From Lepus europaeus (lineage: Eukaryota; Chordata; Mammalia; Lagomorpha; Leporidae): a stretch of 64,000 bases of DNA. The translations under genes were made by a program, and so were the position numbers. The notes under the pieces were generated by a model. It ran no database searches, was not told the DNA's origin, and saw only the letters and a list, made by a program, of their open reading frames with translations. The stretch spans positions 11,752,540 to 11,816,539 of the forward strand of contig NC_084831.1 in the NCBI RefSeq assembly GCF_033115175.1, in the 5' to 3' direction. Shown piece after piece: positions 1 to 11,700 of this stretch. Each line of letters begins with the position of its first letter. Positions within the stretch are counted from its first letter, which is position 1.

Positions 1-7
1 AGGTGGC

Positions 8-112
8 CGGGTTCCTGGCTCCGGCCCAGTCCAGCCCGAGCCATTTCGGGCGTGACCCAGTCGGTGGGATCAGGGTCTGTCTCCCCCTCCCTGCCTCTCA
101 ACAACATTTAAT
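8..112 (+). mobile_element. Degraded C-SINE 3' half
   Basis: Shows the order typical of the right half of a C-repeat: CTGGCTCCGGCCCAGTCCAG, then a CATTTCGGG-like block, a GTGACCCAGTCGGTGG block and a CT-rich run ending CCTGCCTCTCAA. The tail is decayed. Confidence 0.4.
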
Positions 113-614
113 GAGACTGCTGCTGGCTTCTCCCCCCTTCCCTGGGCCCTGGCTGCTGAGTGACAGGAGGCCCTCCTGGTGCTGTCATGCTCTGGGTACC
201 ACGGTCTTGTGGCCCTCAGGTCCCTGTCCTTACAACGTGGCAGTGGGCTGGGACAGGACCCCCACCCCCGCTGCCACCGGTCCCATGGATGCCGCCCACC
301 CGGGGGCGCCAGGGCAGGGGTGACAAAGGCAGGGATCCCAGCACAGCAACAAACGCCATCAGCACCCGGTGATGTCCAGGACCTGTGCCGGACACTGCTG
401 GCTGCAGGTGGCCGCGACCTGTGCGATGCCCCGGTCTGGAACCCTGCAGTGGGGCCCAGGAGACGCCTAGGAGCCATGCTGTGGGAAAGGACCGGCTCCT
501 GTCCTGTGAACCCAGCACTGGTGCCTGCTGCCCCCTGGTGGCTGCTTGGCTACACTGCCCACAAGGAGCAGCCAACGCCAAACACCAGGTGCAGTTGGAC
601 CAGGTATGAATACA

Positions 615-708
615 GGGTCTTCAAAAAGTTCATGCAGAGATTTCCCAAGATTTTACACCAAAGTAGGCTGACCTTTTCATCCCATTTTCCCCTAAACCTT
701 TCCAAGCC
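615..708. mobile_element. Possible palindromic MITE relic
   Basis: The left end reads cttcaaaaagttcatg. The right end, reverse-complemented, reads cttggaaaggtttaggg, an imperfect inverted match over about 16 bases. This resembles short mariner-type non-autonomous elements. The family is not certain. Confidence 0.3.
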
Positions 709-952
709 CCCTGGCATGTGCCTTGGCCCCCAACACCTGTCAGTCCTGGATGTCCCCACCCCATGGCACCTTCCAGGCCAGACAACTGAGGCACTGGCGG
801 CCCCTGCCACCCACTCCCCAGCACGGTGCCCCGCCGACAGCCCTTTCTGTGGGTGCCGGGGCCCACGTTCAGCTTGAGAACACCGCATGTGTCCGTGCTG
901 GTTCCACCACCAAGGAAACGCGAGAGCCAAGCCCGAGTAAACAATGATGCAG

Positions 953-958
953 TTTATT
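953..958 (-). terminator. RCC2: RCC2 polyadenylation signal AATAAA
   Basis: The plus strand reads tttatt, so the minus strand reads AATAAA inside TTTAAATAAACTGCATC. T-rich and GT-rich sequence follows in the minus direction. It is the only canonical signal close to the end of the UTR-like sequence. Cleavage is expected near 930-942. Confidence 0.8.
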
Positions 959-1603
959 TAAAATGTTTACTCCAAGAAATATATATATAAAAAAAAATAA
1001 GACAATTACAGCACTAAACCAGGCACCTTCAACCAAGTCCCGCCCTCGCCTCGGTTCCCCTTCCCCCGATCTGGAAGACTGGTCAGAAGCGGCAGGGGCC
1101 CCGGTGCCTCTCCCTGGGAGTGTGGAGGAGCCGGCTGCCAGGGAAGGCGGCGGCGGCTGCAGGTTTGTCTCGCCGGCTCTGAGCTCCAAGCCCAGCTCGG
1201 CCCCTGCAATGGCCGGGCCCCAGGCCGCTGTGCGCTGGGGCGGAGGCTGCAGCGGGACAAAGAGCAGCTGCCCGAGCCCCAGGCCAGGGAAGACCATCCG
1301 GGCAACCTGTCGGGGCCACGTGGACGCATCAGGTTAGCTGAGTGGGAGCCCGGGGGCTGCAGGGCCGGGACGGCAGCGCTGAGCCCCCTCGCGTCAGCGC
1401 CCCACGGGGGCAGCCCCTGCAGGAGGGACTGGGGTGGGAAGACAGGGAGAAAAGCAATGATGACCTAGATCATTTTTGGCATTTGTAACATTGAGACAGC
1501 GACAAGTGGTAACAATAGCAAAAAGCCAAACAATTTTCCAAAGAGCAGTGTTAACTGGCCCAGTCACCCCAGTCTCACGCCAAAGTCCTACCCCGTCCCC
1601 CCA

Positions 1604-1610
1604 AGCACCA
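1604..1610 (-). promoter_or_regulatory. miR-29 family seed match in RCC2 3' UTR
   Basis: The minus strand reads TGGTGCT followed by T, a 7-mer (m8) match to the miR-29 seed. RCC2 has been reported as a miR-29c target. I cannot confirm that this is the same site. Confidence 0.4.
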
Positions 1611-1741
1611 CGCAGCTAAAACCCTAGTTAAAGCACCCAAACCAGTCCGGACCCTCGGCAAACCAGCCCAGCCAGAGCTGTGGCCTCTCGGGCCCGGAAG
1701 GAGGGGTCCGGGAAAGGCACCTCGTCACTCACGTGGCGCGG

Positions 1742-1751
1742 GTCACGTGAC
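1742..1751. promoter_or_regulatory. GTCACGTGAC palindrome (USF/TFE-type E-box)
   Basis: A perfect 10-bp palindrome with a CACGTG core. A second CACGTG lies about 12 bp upstream (1731-1736). It matches the known USF and TFEB/TFE3 (CLEAR) consensus. It lies in the RCC2 3' UTR, so a function is uncertain. Confidence 0.35.
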
Positions 1752-2614
1752 ACTGGCGACGGGCCTGGGCACTTGGGAGGGGGAGAGGGCGGCTGTGCCG
1801 TCCGCAGACACGCGGGAATGGGGGGCCCCGTCCGCCAGCCCGACTATTTGGTACCAGAGGCAAGCACGCGGGACCACAGAGCGCCACGAGCCGGCAGAGC
1901 AGAGACCCCGAGGCGGGTGGCTCCAGCTGGAGGTGGGGACGCAGAGGAAGCACAGGGTGCAGGGGCCGCGCGGCGTCTCTTCGGTGATCATGGGTGACGA
2001 CGAAGCCCTGGCTGCACCGGGGGCCACCCGGCAGGCCCCCGCGGACACTCATCCCCACCTCTGCCCACAGTCGCCTGATTTGCATTTGGACCTCTTTTAC
2101 AGCTAAAGCAGGTAAAAATGGCTACACGCAGACCCCCGAGCCCCCACCAGGGGGACCCGGCCAACACTGGGACGCTGGGGGGCTGACAGGCAGCCCAGGG
2201 GAGGGAGCCGAGCGACCACCAGGGCCCGGCGCCGTCGGGGACAACGGGGACAAGGGACAGCCGTTCTGGGAGAAGGGCAGTCCGTCTCCCCCGCAGATGC
2301 TAATTACAGCTGGGAGGGAGGGCCAGGAAGCAGAAAAGAAATTTAAAAAACAAGCGAAATAAAAGCCCAGATTGCAGTCGCTGCCCCGCCGCAGGACGGC
2401 AGGTGGAGGGGAGCAGGTGTTTTAATCTGACATGAGGGGAACCACTTTGGAAAGCGTACAGGAAAAGGTAGTCAACGTGGAATCGCTTAGAAAACGGAAC
2501 CTCGGGAGCCTAACAAAAATGCACCTGCGGCCGACTCTCGCTTTTCCCGTCGCTCGTCCGGACTTCCCGCCCCAGTGCACTGGAGTGACCGCTGCCGCGA
2601 GGGGCGCCGCCCCA

Positions 2615-2719
2615 TCAGAGGGTCCGGGGGTTGTACTCGGGCAGCTTCCTCAGCTTCTCCTTCTCCGTCTCGCCCTCGTCTCTCGCGATCACCAAGGAGT
2701 GTGAGTAGCCCATGGCCAC
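2615..2719 (-). CDS. RCC2: RCC2 terminal coding exon
   Basis: Encodes residues 486-519 (VAMGYSHSLVIARDEGETEK to PEYNPRTL) and the TGA at 2615-2617. The acceptor is TCCCCGCAG. The exon runs on as the 3' UTR. Confidence 0.96.
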   Translation of the reverse strand: MAMGYSHSLVIARDEGETEKEKLRKLPEYNPRTL

Positions 2720-5700
2720 CTGCGGGGACAAGGCAGGCCGGGTCCAAAGCTGCACTTCCCTGTGAGGGCGTCCTGGAGCTTGGGGTGGCTGAGCCCGTGG
2801 CCCAGGGACGCGGCTACGCTGGACCGGCAAGGGCTCTTCACTCCGGGGGGGGGACCCCCAACAGTGTGGCAAGGGGCTGGCGCCCTGGCACAGCAGGTAA
2901 AGCAGCCACCTGCAGTGCCTGCGCTGGCTCCAGTCCCAGCGGCTCCACTTCTGATCCAGCTCCCTGCCAATGTGCCTGGGAAAGCAGCAGAGACGGCCCA
3001 AGCGCCTGGGCCCTGTAGCCGCCCGAGACCCAGAAGAAACTGTCAGCTCCCGTTTGGCCCAGCCCTCCCCGGTGGGGTGAGGGCATCAACCCCCTTACTG
3101 AAAACAGCCAGGGTCATCATGACCCAGCACCCCCACCCCCACCACTAAGGCCGCCCAGGCTGCGGCTGGAACAGCAGCTGGGGGAACCCAGCTCCCTGGC
3201 CCGCACGCCCGTGGGGGCCTGGCCCACCATCTGTCTGCCGTAGCTTCCTGCCAGCAGCCCAGCCCTGGCCGGACCCTGGTGCACATCGTGAGGACGGGCT
3301 GGCCGGGACCCCTCTGCACCTCCCTCTTGCTAAGGGCGTGACCCATCAGAGCCCTGGCGAAGCGGTGGGAAGCCGGCCGAGCAGCTGCTGGACCCCGGGC
3401 GTGGGCGGGGGCCGTTGGCGCCCTCACCTGTTCCGAGAAGATGCCGTCCAGGGTCTTCACCTCCTGGGCCGCGGTGGACGACTTGGGCTTGTGGTCCCCA
3501 TAGCCCTGCGAAGGCAGAGGAGGCGCTCACAGAAACGGGGCCCCACGGGGCCAGGCCTCTGGGCGCCAACGTTTACCCACAGGCGAGCTCGGGAGCCCAG
3601 CAGGCTCCTGGCACCTGTGAGGACCGCGGGGTGACAGACACCACAGTGCTGGCTGCTTACCCTGCTCCCCACACCCCTGTAGCAGCAGGCCCAGCCAAAG
3701 TGACGCCTGCATGGACGTCACCCTCTTGGGGCGAGGTGAGGGCCTGGCCCCTTCCCGGGGGGCGTGGCTCCCAGAACACCTGACTTCACCCCTCCGGGCT
3801 GAGCTCACACCCACACCCCTGCGGCCCCACAGACCCCGCCTCCCCGGGGCTGCTCACCAGCTCCCCAAAGGTCGGCGACGGCCCCCAGCTGATGGTGCTC
3901 TCGTCCGCGGCTACGATGATGCTGCTCTTCCTGCGGGGGCAGAGGCCGTCACCGCGCGGGCCCCGGCGGGCCCCGGCCGCCCCCGCCCGGGCTGCTTGCT
4001 CACGGGCAGGGCCAGGCCTCGCTGCCCTCCAACCCCACGGAGACGCGTTTCCATGGAGGAGAGGTGACCGAGGGGCCCTGCCGCCTCTCTGCCCGGGGTC
4101 CGAGGGCTCTCAGAGCCACGAGGTCCCCTCCGCCCCGGCCATGGACTAAGGCATCCACTGAGTGTGGCAGCCACACGGCTGTCCTCCACGCTTAGGGGTC
4201 TCCGTCTTTCCCCACCACGTGCCCAGCTGCGAGTCTGGACTGGTGGCCAGCCCGCACCCCCAGCTCCGCTCGCCCTCTCCATAGGCCTTCCCAGGGATGC
4301 CTCAGCTGTCTGCTCCTCGGCGCCCCCACCCGGAGTCCCACAGTCACAGGACGGCGCCCTCCCCCGTGCGTCCCACCCCGCAGGAAGGGACAGACCCAGC
4401 CCCTCACCTACCCACAGGCCAGGCTGCGGATCCTCCAGCCACACAGGTCCTGGACTGCCTTCGGGTACATGGTGGACTCGCGGGAGGTGTTGGTGGCGCC
4501 CCAGAAAAACAGCCCGCCTGCGGGGAAGCAAACGTGATCCCACCATGATCCGCGCCCCGGTGCTGGAGCCCAGCCTCCAGCAGCGCCTGCGTGGGAGGCA
4601 CAGGAGTGGCACGAGCAGGCGCTGTGCGTAGCCACTGGAGATCGGGCTGCAGCTGGGGCGCAGTGGGCTGGGCCGGGCCTGTGACGCCCCCAGCCCACAT
4701 CAGAGTGCTGGTTGGGGCGCGGTGGGCTCGGCTGGGCCTGTGACGCCCCCAGCCCACATCAGAGTGCTGGTCGGGGCGCGGCGGGCTTGGCCGGGCCTGT
4801 GACGCCCCCAGCTCACATCAGAGTGCTAGTCGGGGCGCGGCGGGCTCGGCCGGGCCTGTGACGCCCCCCAGCCCACATCAGAGTGCTGGTTGGGGCGTGG
4901 CGGGCTCGGCTGGGCCTGTGGCACCCCCACCCCACATCAGAGTGCCGGCTGGAATCCGGGCTGCTCGGCTTCCGACCCGGCTCCCTGCTGATGCACTCGG
5001 GAGAGCAGAGAGGGACGGCCCAAGTCCTTGGGACCCTGATTCAGCCTGGCAGAGCCCCAGCCATTGCGGCCATTTGTCCTCTCTCCCTGCCACGATGCCT
5101 TTCCAATTAAAAAAAAACAAAAAACAAAAAACCTGACAGCACCACCGGTGGGGATGAAGCGAGTGAGGGCTCAGGACCCGGGGACAGGATGGTGGCCACA
5201 TGGTTCCCATGGAAACACTGAGCCGAGGAGGAAACACCAGGCCCGGGCCCCGGGCGGGGACAAGCACTGACCCACTTCGCTGACGGCAAAGGAGCAGGTG
5301 TAGCCGGCGTAGATCTGCGAGGCCCCGCGGCCGGGGAAGTCGAACAGCTTCACCAGGCGGGGCACCATCTCGTCTTTCTGCTCCGCATGGCCCAGCCGCC
5401 CGTAGCCACCGAAGCCCCAGGAGAAGACGCGCTTCTGGGAGTCCAGCACCAGCTGCGGGGAGAGGAGACACGAGGGTGGCACACACGGGCCCCCGGCAAA
5501 GGGGCCTGGCGATTGGGGGGGGGGGGTGTGTGGCTCTCCTGTCTGGAGAGCCTGGCGCAGCAGAGACGGCAAAAGGGGGCTTTGTGGCGCAGGTAAGCCA
5601 GCCCCCGTGACGCTGGCATCCCATATGGGCGCCGGTTCGAGTCCCGGCCGCTCCACTTCTGACCCACCACCCTGCTGATGGCCTGGGAAGGCAGCGGACA

Positions 5701-8700
5701 ATGGCCCGAGTGCTGGGGCCCCTGCGCCCACAGGGGAGACCCGGATGGAGCTCCTGGCTTCAGCCTGGCCCAGACTCAGCTGCTGTCGGCAATTAGCAAA
5801 CAGACCAGCAGGTGGCAGACGCGTGTCTCCATTCCACAAAGGAATCACTTAAAACCCATCTTTTCAACGCCTTTGGTTCGTGTCTGAAGCAGGCGGCCAC
5901 GACTCAGTAGGCGGAAGTCACGGGGGGGGGGGGGGGAGTGATGGGGAGCAACCCTGGGGCCCCTGACAGGCACATGGCAGCCCCCAAGCAGAATCGCGCC
6001 CCACCGATCTGTAGGAGGGGAGGCGGCGGCATCTCACCGTGTGGTTCGCACCACAGGCCACGTCCCGCACCACCACGTTCGGCACCGGCAGAATCTGCCC
6101 GTCTTTGGTCTTCTCAATGAAGATGGCCACTCGCCGGGGCACCAGCTCGCAGTCGTACTCGATCCGCTGTGCCCGGGCAATGAACTTCCCGTCCGAGTTG
6201 TGTCCTGCGGTGACCGTAGAAGCCGCCGTCAGCAGTGGGCCCCCTCCCGGCCCTGGGGACCAATGGGACGCCAGGCATAGCCCTGGCTACCGCCAAGGCA
6301 CCTTCCTCCTCCCGCCGAGGCCTCCCCACTGACACATCCCTGGACCCAGTTTGCTGGTCGAGACCAGCGACCGTTTTGGAAACGGCCCAGCATGGCCAGG
6401 ACGTGCCACTGTGCACGCCTCCCACTGTCCACCCCCAGACGGACACAGCGGGGCCACCGTCATGGCTGCCTGTCCCCCAGTGGCCCCATCAGCCTGTCGG
6501 CCCTAGCACCAGCCCGTGGTACCGGGGAAGCTAGCCTGGACTCCAGCAGGCCCCTCCCCGCAAGCTACCCAATAACACACAACTGGTCACCAGAGCGGGG
6601 TCTACACCAAGTACCTAGAACCACAGCTGCAACCAGCAGGAGATCCCTGGGCAGATTCCTCACATTCTTCCCCCAAGGGATCTGCCAGGACCACCCCCAT
6701 CCCCCACTGCAGACTGCCATCCCCTGGGACATGTCTGTCAATTACAGGTGGGGGGGTAGGGGCGTGGCCTTCAGCCTAGGGTGAGACACCACCCTCCCCC
6801 CACCCCCCCATCAGAGTGCCTTGGCCCAACACCGGGCTCCAGACTCCGGCTGATTAGGCTCCTCCCACCTACGTGGCCCAGCCCCTGGCTACTGCAGGCA
6901 TTTGGGGAAGAGTCCTCTCTATTAAATTAAAAAAAAAAAGGGGGGGGGGCCGGCGTCATGGCGCCGTGCGTTAAGCCACAGCTCGGCACCAGCAGGCCTC
7001 ACGGGACCACAGGCTGGAGTCCTGGCCGCCCCACTCCCCACCCAGCTTCCTGCTCACGTCTTAGATGCCCCCGTGTGGGAGGCCACAGTGCAGCCCCCGG
7101 CTCCTGCCTCCGCCTGGCCCAGCCTCTGCAGCCATTCAGGGAGCGGGGGAGCGAGGGGAAGCTCTGTCCGCACTCCGCAGGGGGAGGGGAGGGGGAGGGG
7201 GTCCGAGGACGCCACACCCTTCAAGGCTGGCTGGAGTCAAGGCCAGCACCACTGAGTGCGCCGCGCTGTCTCCCCAGAAGTAGCTGTTACCCCGAGCTCC
7301 TCTGCACCAGGTCTCAGGCACGCAGTCGGCTCGGGAGGCCCCAGCCAGGCACCCAGGGTGGGCAAGGGTGGCCAGGCCTCCAAGGCACCCAGGGGCCGGC
7401 ACTGCGGCGTAGCGGGTAAGGCCTCCCCCTGCGGTGCCGGCATCCCATACGGACAGCGGTTCAAGGCTCAGTGGCCCCATTTCCCACCCAGCTCTACTGG
7501 GGCCCAAGTGCTGGGGCCCCTGCACTCGGTGGGAGACCAAGAAGAAGCTCCCAATCGGCCCAGCTCCCGCCGCTGTAAACCAGTGGATGGAAGGCCTCGC
7601 CGTCTCTCCCTGCCTGTAGCTCTCTCTCAAATAAATAAGTGAAAACAAAAAACAAAAAAGCACGCAAAGCCCAGGACGAGGACGCCCCGGCTGCTCCGCA
7701 AGCGAGGCCGTTAGACCAAACTACCTGGGCTGGGGGGGCTGCAAGTGCGTCGCGAGCAGCCGACCCGGTGGGTCCCCGGGCCTGGGGCCCAGATGTGCGT
7801 CCGCGGTCCGCAGACGCCCACTTCCGGCGGCTGATGGGGAGTGGGGTGTGGCCATGGAAAGGCAGGCAGCCCCCCCCCCCCCCGGGGAGTGCGCAGCGGC
7901 CGCTCCCCTTCACTTGCTCTGACTGAGGCGATTTTGCGTCGAAGTCCGTCGAAGTCCCCAGTCTGCCGGGAGTCGCCACGGGAATATTTATACAGGGGCC
8001 ATCTGCCTGCCGACGGCCGCGGGGCCAGCAGAGGGCGCCCACGCGCCACTGCCGCGGGCCTCCCAGGAAGCGCAGGGACAGAGGAACACTGGAGGGGCGG
8101 GAAAGGAAATGGAGCCCGCAGGGAGGGCGGCGGGGCTCGGACACCCAATCTTGGCCGATTCTTCCGCCTCTCATCAAAGGCGAGGGTCAAAGGGACCAGA
8201 GTTGGCACCTGACCCCCACGTGACACAGGGCGCTGGCCTGACTGGCTCACAGCTGTGAGATGGTTTTATAGGGCACCCGGCCCGGCCCCTGAGACCGTGA
8301 CAACGCTTTAACACAGACTTCCGTACCCAGCTGGCCGTACTCGGGGCACCCAAAGGAATACAGGTTTCCTTTGCAGTCGGTGATCATGCTGAACTCGGCC
8401 CCGCAGGCCATCTTGGTGATCGGCTGGCCGTTGTACATTATCTGCAAAGACAGGACAGCGGTCAGACACCCCAGCCACCAGGTGAGACGCCTCTCAGGGC
8501 GACGCTGCAGAGCCCAGGGAGACCCCTCCGCCTTCGTTCAAAGGTAAACCATGACCATCTCTGTACCCCAACAGTGCCCGGCAGGGCGCCTCCCATGGGT
8601 GTGGGAGTGCTCACTGATGCTGAACCCCACGACGGGCCTGGGGGCGAGGGTCAAAGGGACCCTTAAAATGACAAGGCTTTGTTAGCGGCATCGCCCACCA

Positions 8701-11700
8701 GGTGCAGCGAACCCCTTCCCACCCTCTTACTGACACGCGCTTCTCAGTCTTTATCTGATCCTAGCCAAAGGGCACAGGAGCCATGATTCACCCGGATTAA
8801 CTGGAGAGGTGAACAAGAAATAGGCCGGCCGTGGGGCCCAGTGCGTGGGTTCGAGTCCTGGCTCTGCCCGCCTCCAGCTTCCTGCTACTGCGCACCCGGG
8901 AGGCAGCAGGCTGATGGCTGAAGCAGCCAGGTCTCCGCCAGCACCGGGGGGGACCTGGATGGAACGCTCAGCTCCTGCTGACCCGGAGTCACCCGGGCAC
9001 TCGGGGAGGAGCCCAGCAGACGGCAGCTCTGTCTCTGCCTCTCAAACGATAAAACAAAAACCAAATTAAAGAAGAGCTTGAGAGGGGCGAGCAGTGCGGT
9101 GCGGGTTAGGCTGTGGTCTGACGTGGGCATCCCATGGGGCGCCGGCTGCAGTCCCGGCTGCTCCACTTCCGATCCGGCTCCCTGCTCACACACCTGGGAA
9201 AGCAGCTGAACACGGCCCAAGTCCTGGACCCCTGCACCCAAGGGCGAGACCCGGATGCAATCTCAGGCCCCTGGCTTCAGCCTGGCCCCGCCCCAGCTGC
9301 TGCAGCCATTTGGGAGGTGAACTCTAACTCCGCCTTTCAAATGATTAAATCTTTGGGAAAAAAAAAAAAAAAAAAAAGTTCGAAATCCAGAGCGTAGAAG
9401 GAAGCAGCCAAGGCAGCGGGGAAACTGCGGCAAACCTCGAGCCGGGATGGCCTCGGCAGTGCTGGAGACAGGGAGCGAGGACCCCGGGCCCGAGGCCCCC
9501 GAGGCCCAGATGAGCACGGCCACTGCAGGGGTCCACTCAGATCACAGACCGAGTCCCCCCAAACCACCGCTCAGGCACTGAGCACGCCCGGCCTCGAGCC
9601 AGCTGAACCCCACTCCTCCCCCGGACTCCCCGCGTCTTAGCAACAAGCGCCGGCCACCTGGTGGGTGACCTCACCCAAGGTCAGGTGACACACACACGAC
9701 ATTCGTCACGCGCCTCCTTTGGAAACAAAAGGTGGTCCTAGGACACTTTCTAGCTTGACCACAAACTCCACCTGTTCCGATGACTACACCACGTGACCCC
9801 CACTGAGCGCAGAGGCCCTCTCCCTGCACGGGGGCCAGCAACGCACTGGGGACAAGGACAGAGCCAGAAGTCGGGCGAGACACAAGTCCAGGGCCGGCGC
9901 CCGAGCCGGGGCGGGGGCAGTCACCTGCGCGGGGCTCGGGACGGCGTCGGTCTGGTTGCCAAGGCCCAGCTGCCCCATCTTGTTCTCTCCGAAGGCAAAC
10001 ACGGAACCCGTTTCTGGAAGGCAAGAACAAAGAGCAAGCGCTCAACGTCCGGAACACGATCTGGAAGCGGAGGCGTCAGAGTGATGCCAACAGCCATTTG
10101 CCAGACACAATGGAAGTGACACAGTGCCTCCAGACGGTGACGCAGGAGCGAAACCATCACACCAGGACCCGGGGGTGCGGAGAGGGGCAGCGTACAGCCT
10201 GGGCCCCGCCGCCGCCGCCGCCACCGGCTCCTGGAGCTTCTGTCCGATGCCGACCAAGACTCCATCAGTGACCCCACCCTGAGCTGCCGTGAGACCACTG
10301 GCTTCCCGCCAAGTTGGGGAGGGCCCCGCCCCCGCCTCACCGGTCAAGGCCAGGGTGTGGTTCCGGCCGCACGCTGCTGACACAATCACTTCGTGGCTCA
10401 GCCCCTCGATGAGTCTGGGGGCTTCCACTCTCTTGGTGTCTCCGTGTCCCAGCTGCCCCTTCTCATTTCGACCTGCAGACCGGCCAGAGGGAAGTGAACG
10501 GGCGGCCAGAGCAGCCCCCACCCGGGGGGGGGGGGCACCTCACACCCAGACGCCGTCGGCAGTGCCTGCTCAGGGAGCAGCAAGGCCCCCTCCAGGGACC
10601 CCGAGTCAGGTGAACACTGGTGACCAGGGCAGGGCAGGCCGGCCCCGCACACACACCTCCCTGCCGCTGAGCCAGCCTGGCATGGCCCAAGCCCTGGGAA
10701 GCCCACACAGCCGGCACGAGACGCGGGAAGAAGCAGGCAAAGGCGGCCAGGAGCCCGAGACTGGCCTCGCCTCGCTCGGAACCAGCCCGCGGAGGGAAGC
10801 CACATGTCAGACTGGCTCTCGGGGAGACTGGCGGAGGCAGGGCCGGACAGGCAGAGCATTCTGGCACTTCGAGATGTCAACTGGCCTCGGTGCCTCCCTC
10901 GCTGCCCAAAGACCACCTTACAGGCTGGTACCGTGTTGCGGCAGGCACTGCCCACGCTCACGGTCAAGGGCACGTCTCCCCGAGATGAGCTGGGGGCAGC
11001 ACCCGCCTGGCTCTGCCAGCCCGCTGCACGGGCAGAGGTGTCAGCCCCTCCCCTGGCACTGGGGTTTAGCGCCATAGATAGCACCGCTCGGCTTCCGGGG
11101 GCTCAGCAGACCTGAGGCAGCCCTGCTGCGGGCCGTGCACCCCTGCCCGCCCCCAGCCCACCAGGTTCCTCAGAGCCATCGCTAGGGGAGATGCAGTGGG
11201 GAGATCAGAAAGGAGGTGTCTGAAGTGGGAACCCGACATGGAAGGCTGCGTTCGGCACGGGAACATGAGGGAGGGGGGCGCACCTCTCGCCAACCGGGAG
11301 ACAAAACCCCGGGCAGCGTCAGCAGCCCCCAACAGCCTGCGAGGGTGAATCTGGGCCAGACACACTGGTTAGCTTTGCTCCAACAGAATTACAAAATTAG
11401 CAGAGCGCTGCGAAGACAACAGATGTTCGTCTGCTTGGACTGCGCGACAGCAGCTCATGAGATCGCAAAAAATGGTTCAGACAGACCGATACACACCGTC
11501 ACAGGGACCACAGCTAGCCAGAGGCCGCCACAGAGGGCGGGGCCGCAGGAAGGGCCTGGGGCCCAGGCAACCTCAGGTGGCGCCTTGTTCCTGCCTGGAA
11601 GGGGGCAGGGACAGGAAGCCCCCGGAGCCCCCCAGGTGAGCAGAGACAAACTAGGGAAAGCCAGTCAGTGCTAGAGAAAGACCAGCGGCTGGGGAGCACC

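Larger units (their letters stand above)
1..930. other. Intergenic DNA 3' of RCC2
   Basis: No coding exon recognised. It holds a degraded C-SINE tail near its left edge, a short palindromic transposon-like relic at 615-708, and otherwise GC-rich unique sequence. The open frames here overlap on both strands without protein-like content. Confidence 0.5.
935..2614 (-). other. RCC2: RCC2 3' UTR
   Basis: About 1.7 kb downstream of the TGA with no splice need, ending about 15-20 bases past the AATAAA at 953-958. The distal half (950-1650) contains AT-rich, repeat-free sequence, unlike the flanking DNA. That fits a conserved UTR. It holds a miR-29-type seed match (1604-1610) and a GTCACGTGAC palindrome (1742-1751). 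Confidence 0.75.

Noticed and set aside
1-930. 3' end of PADI6, the expected left neighbour
   Set aside because: No frame here resembles a peptidylarginine deiminase. In human the two genes are several kilobases apart, so absence is expected.
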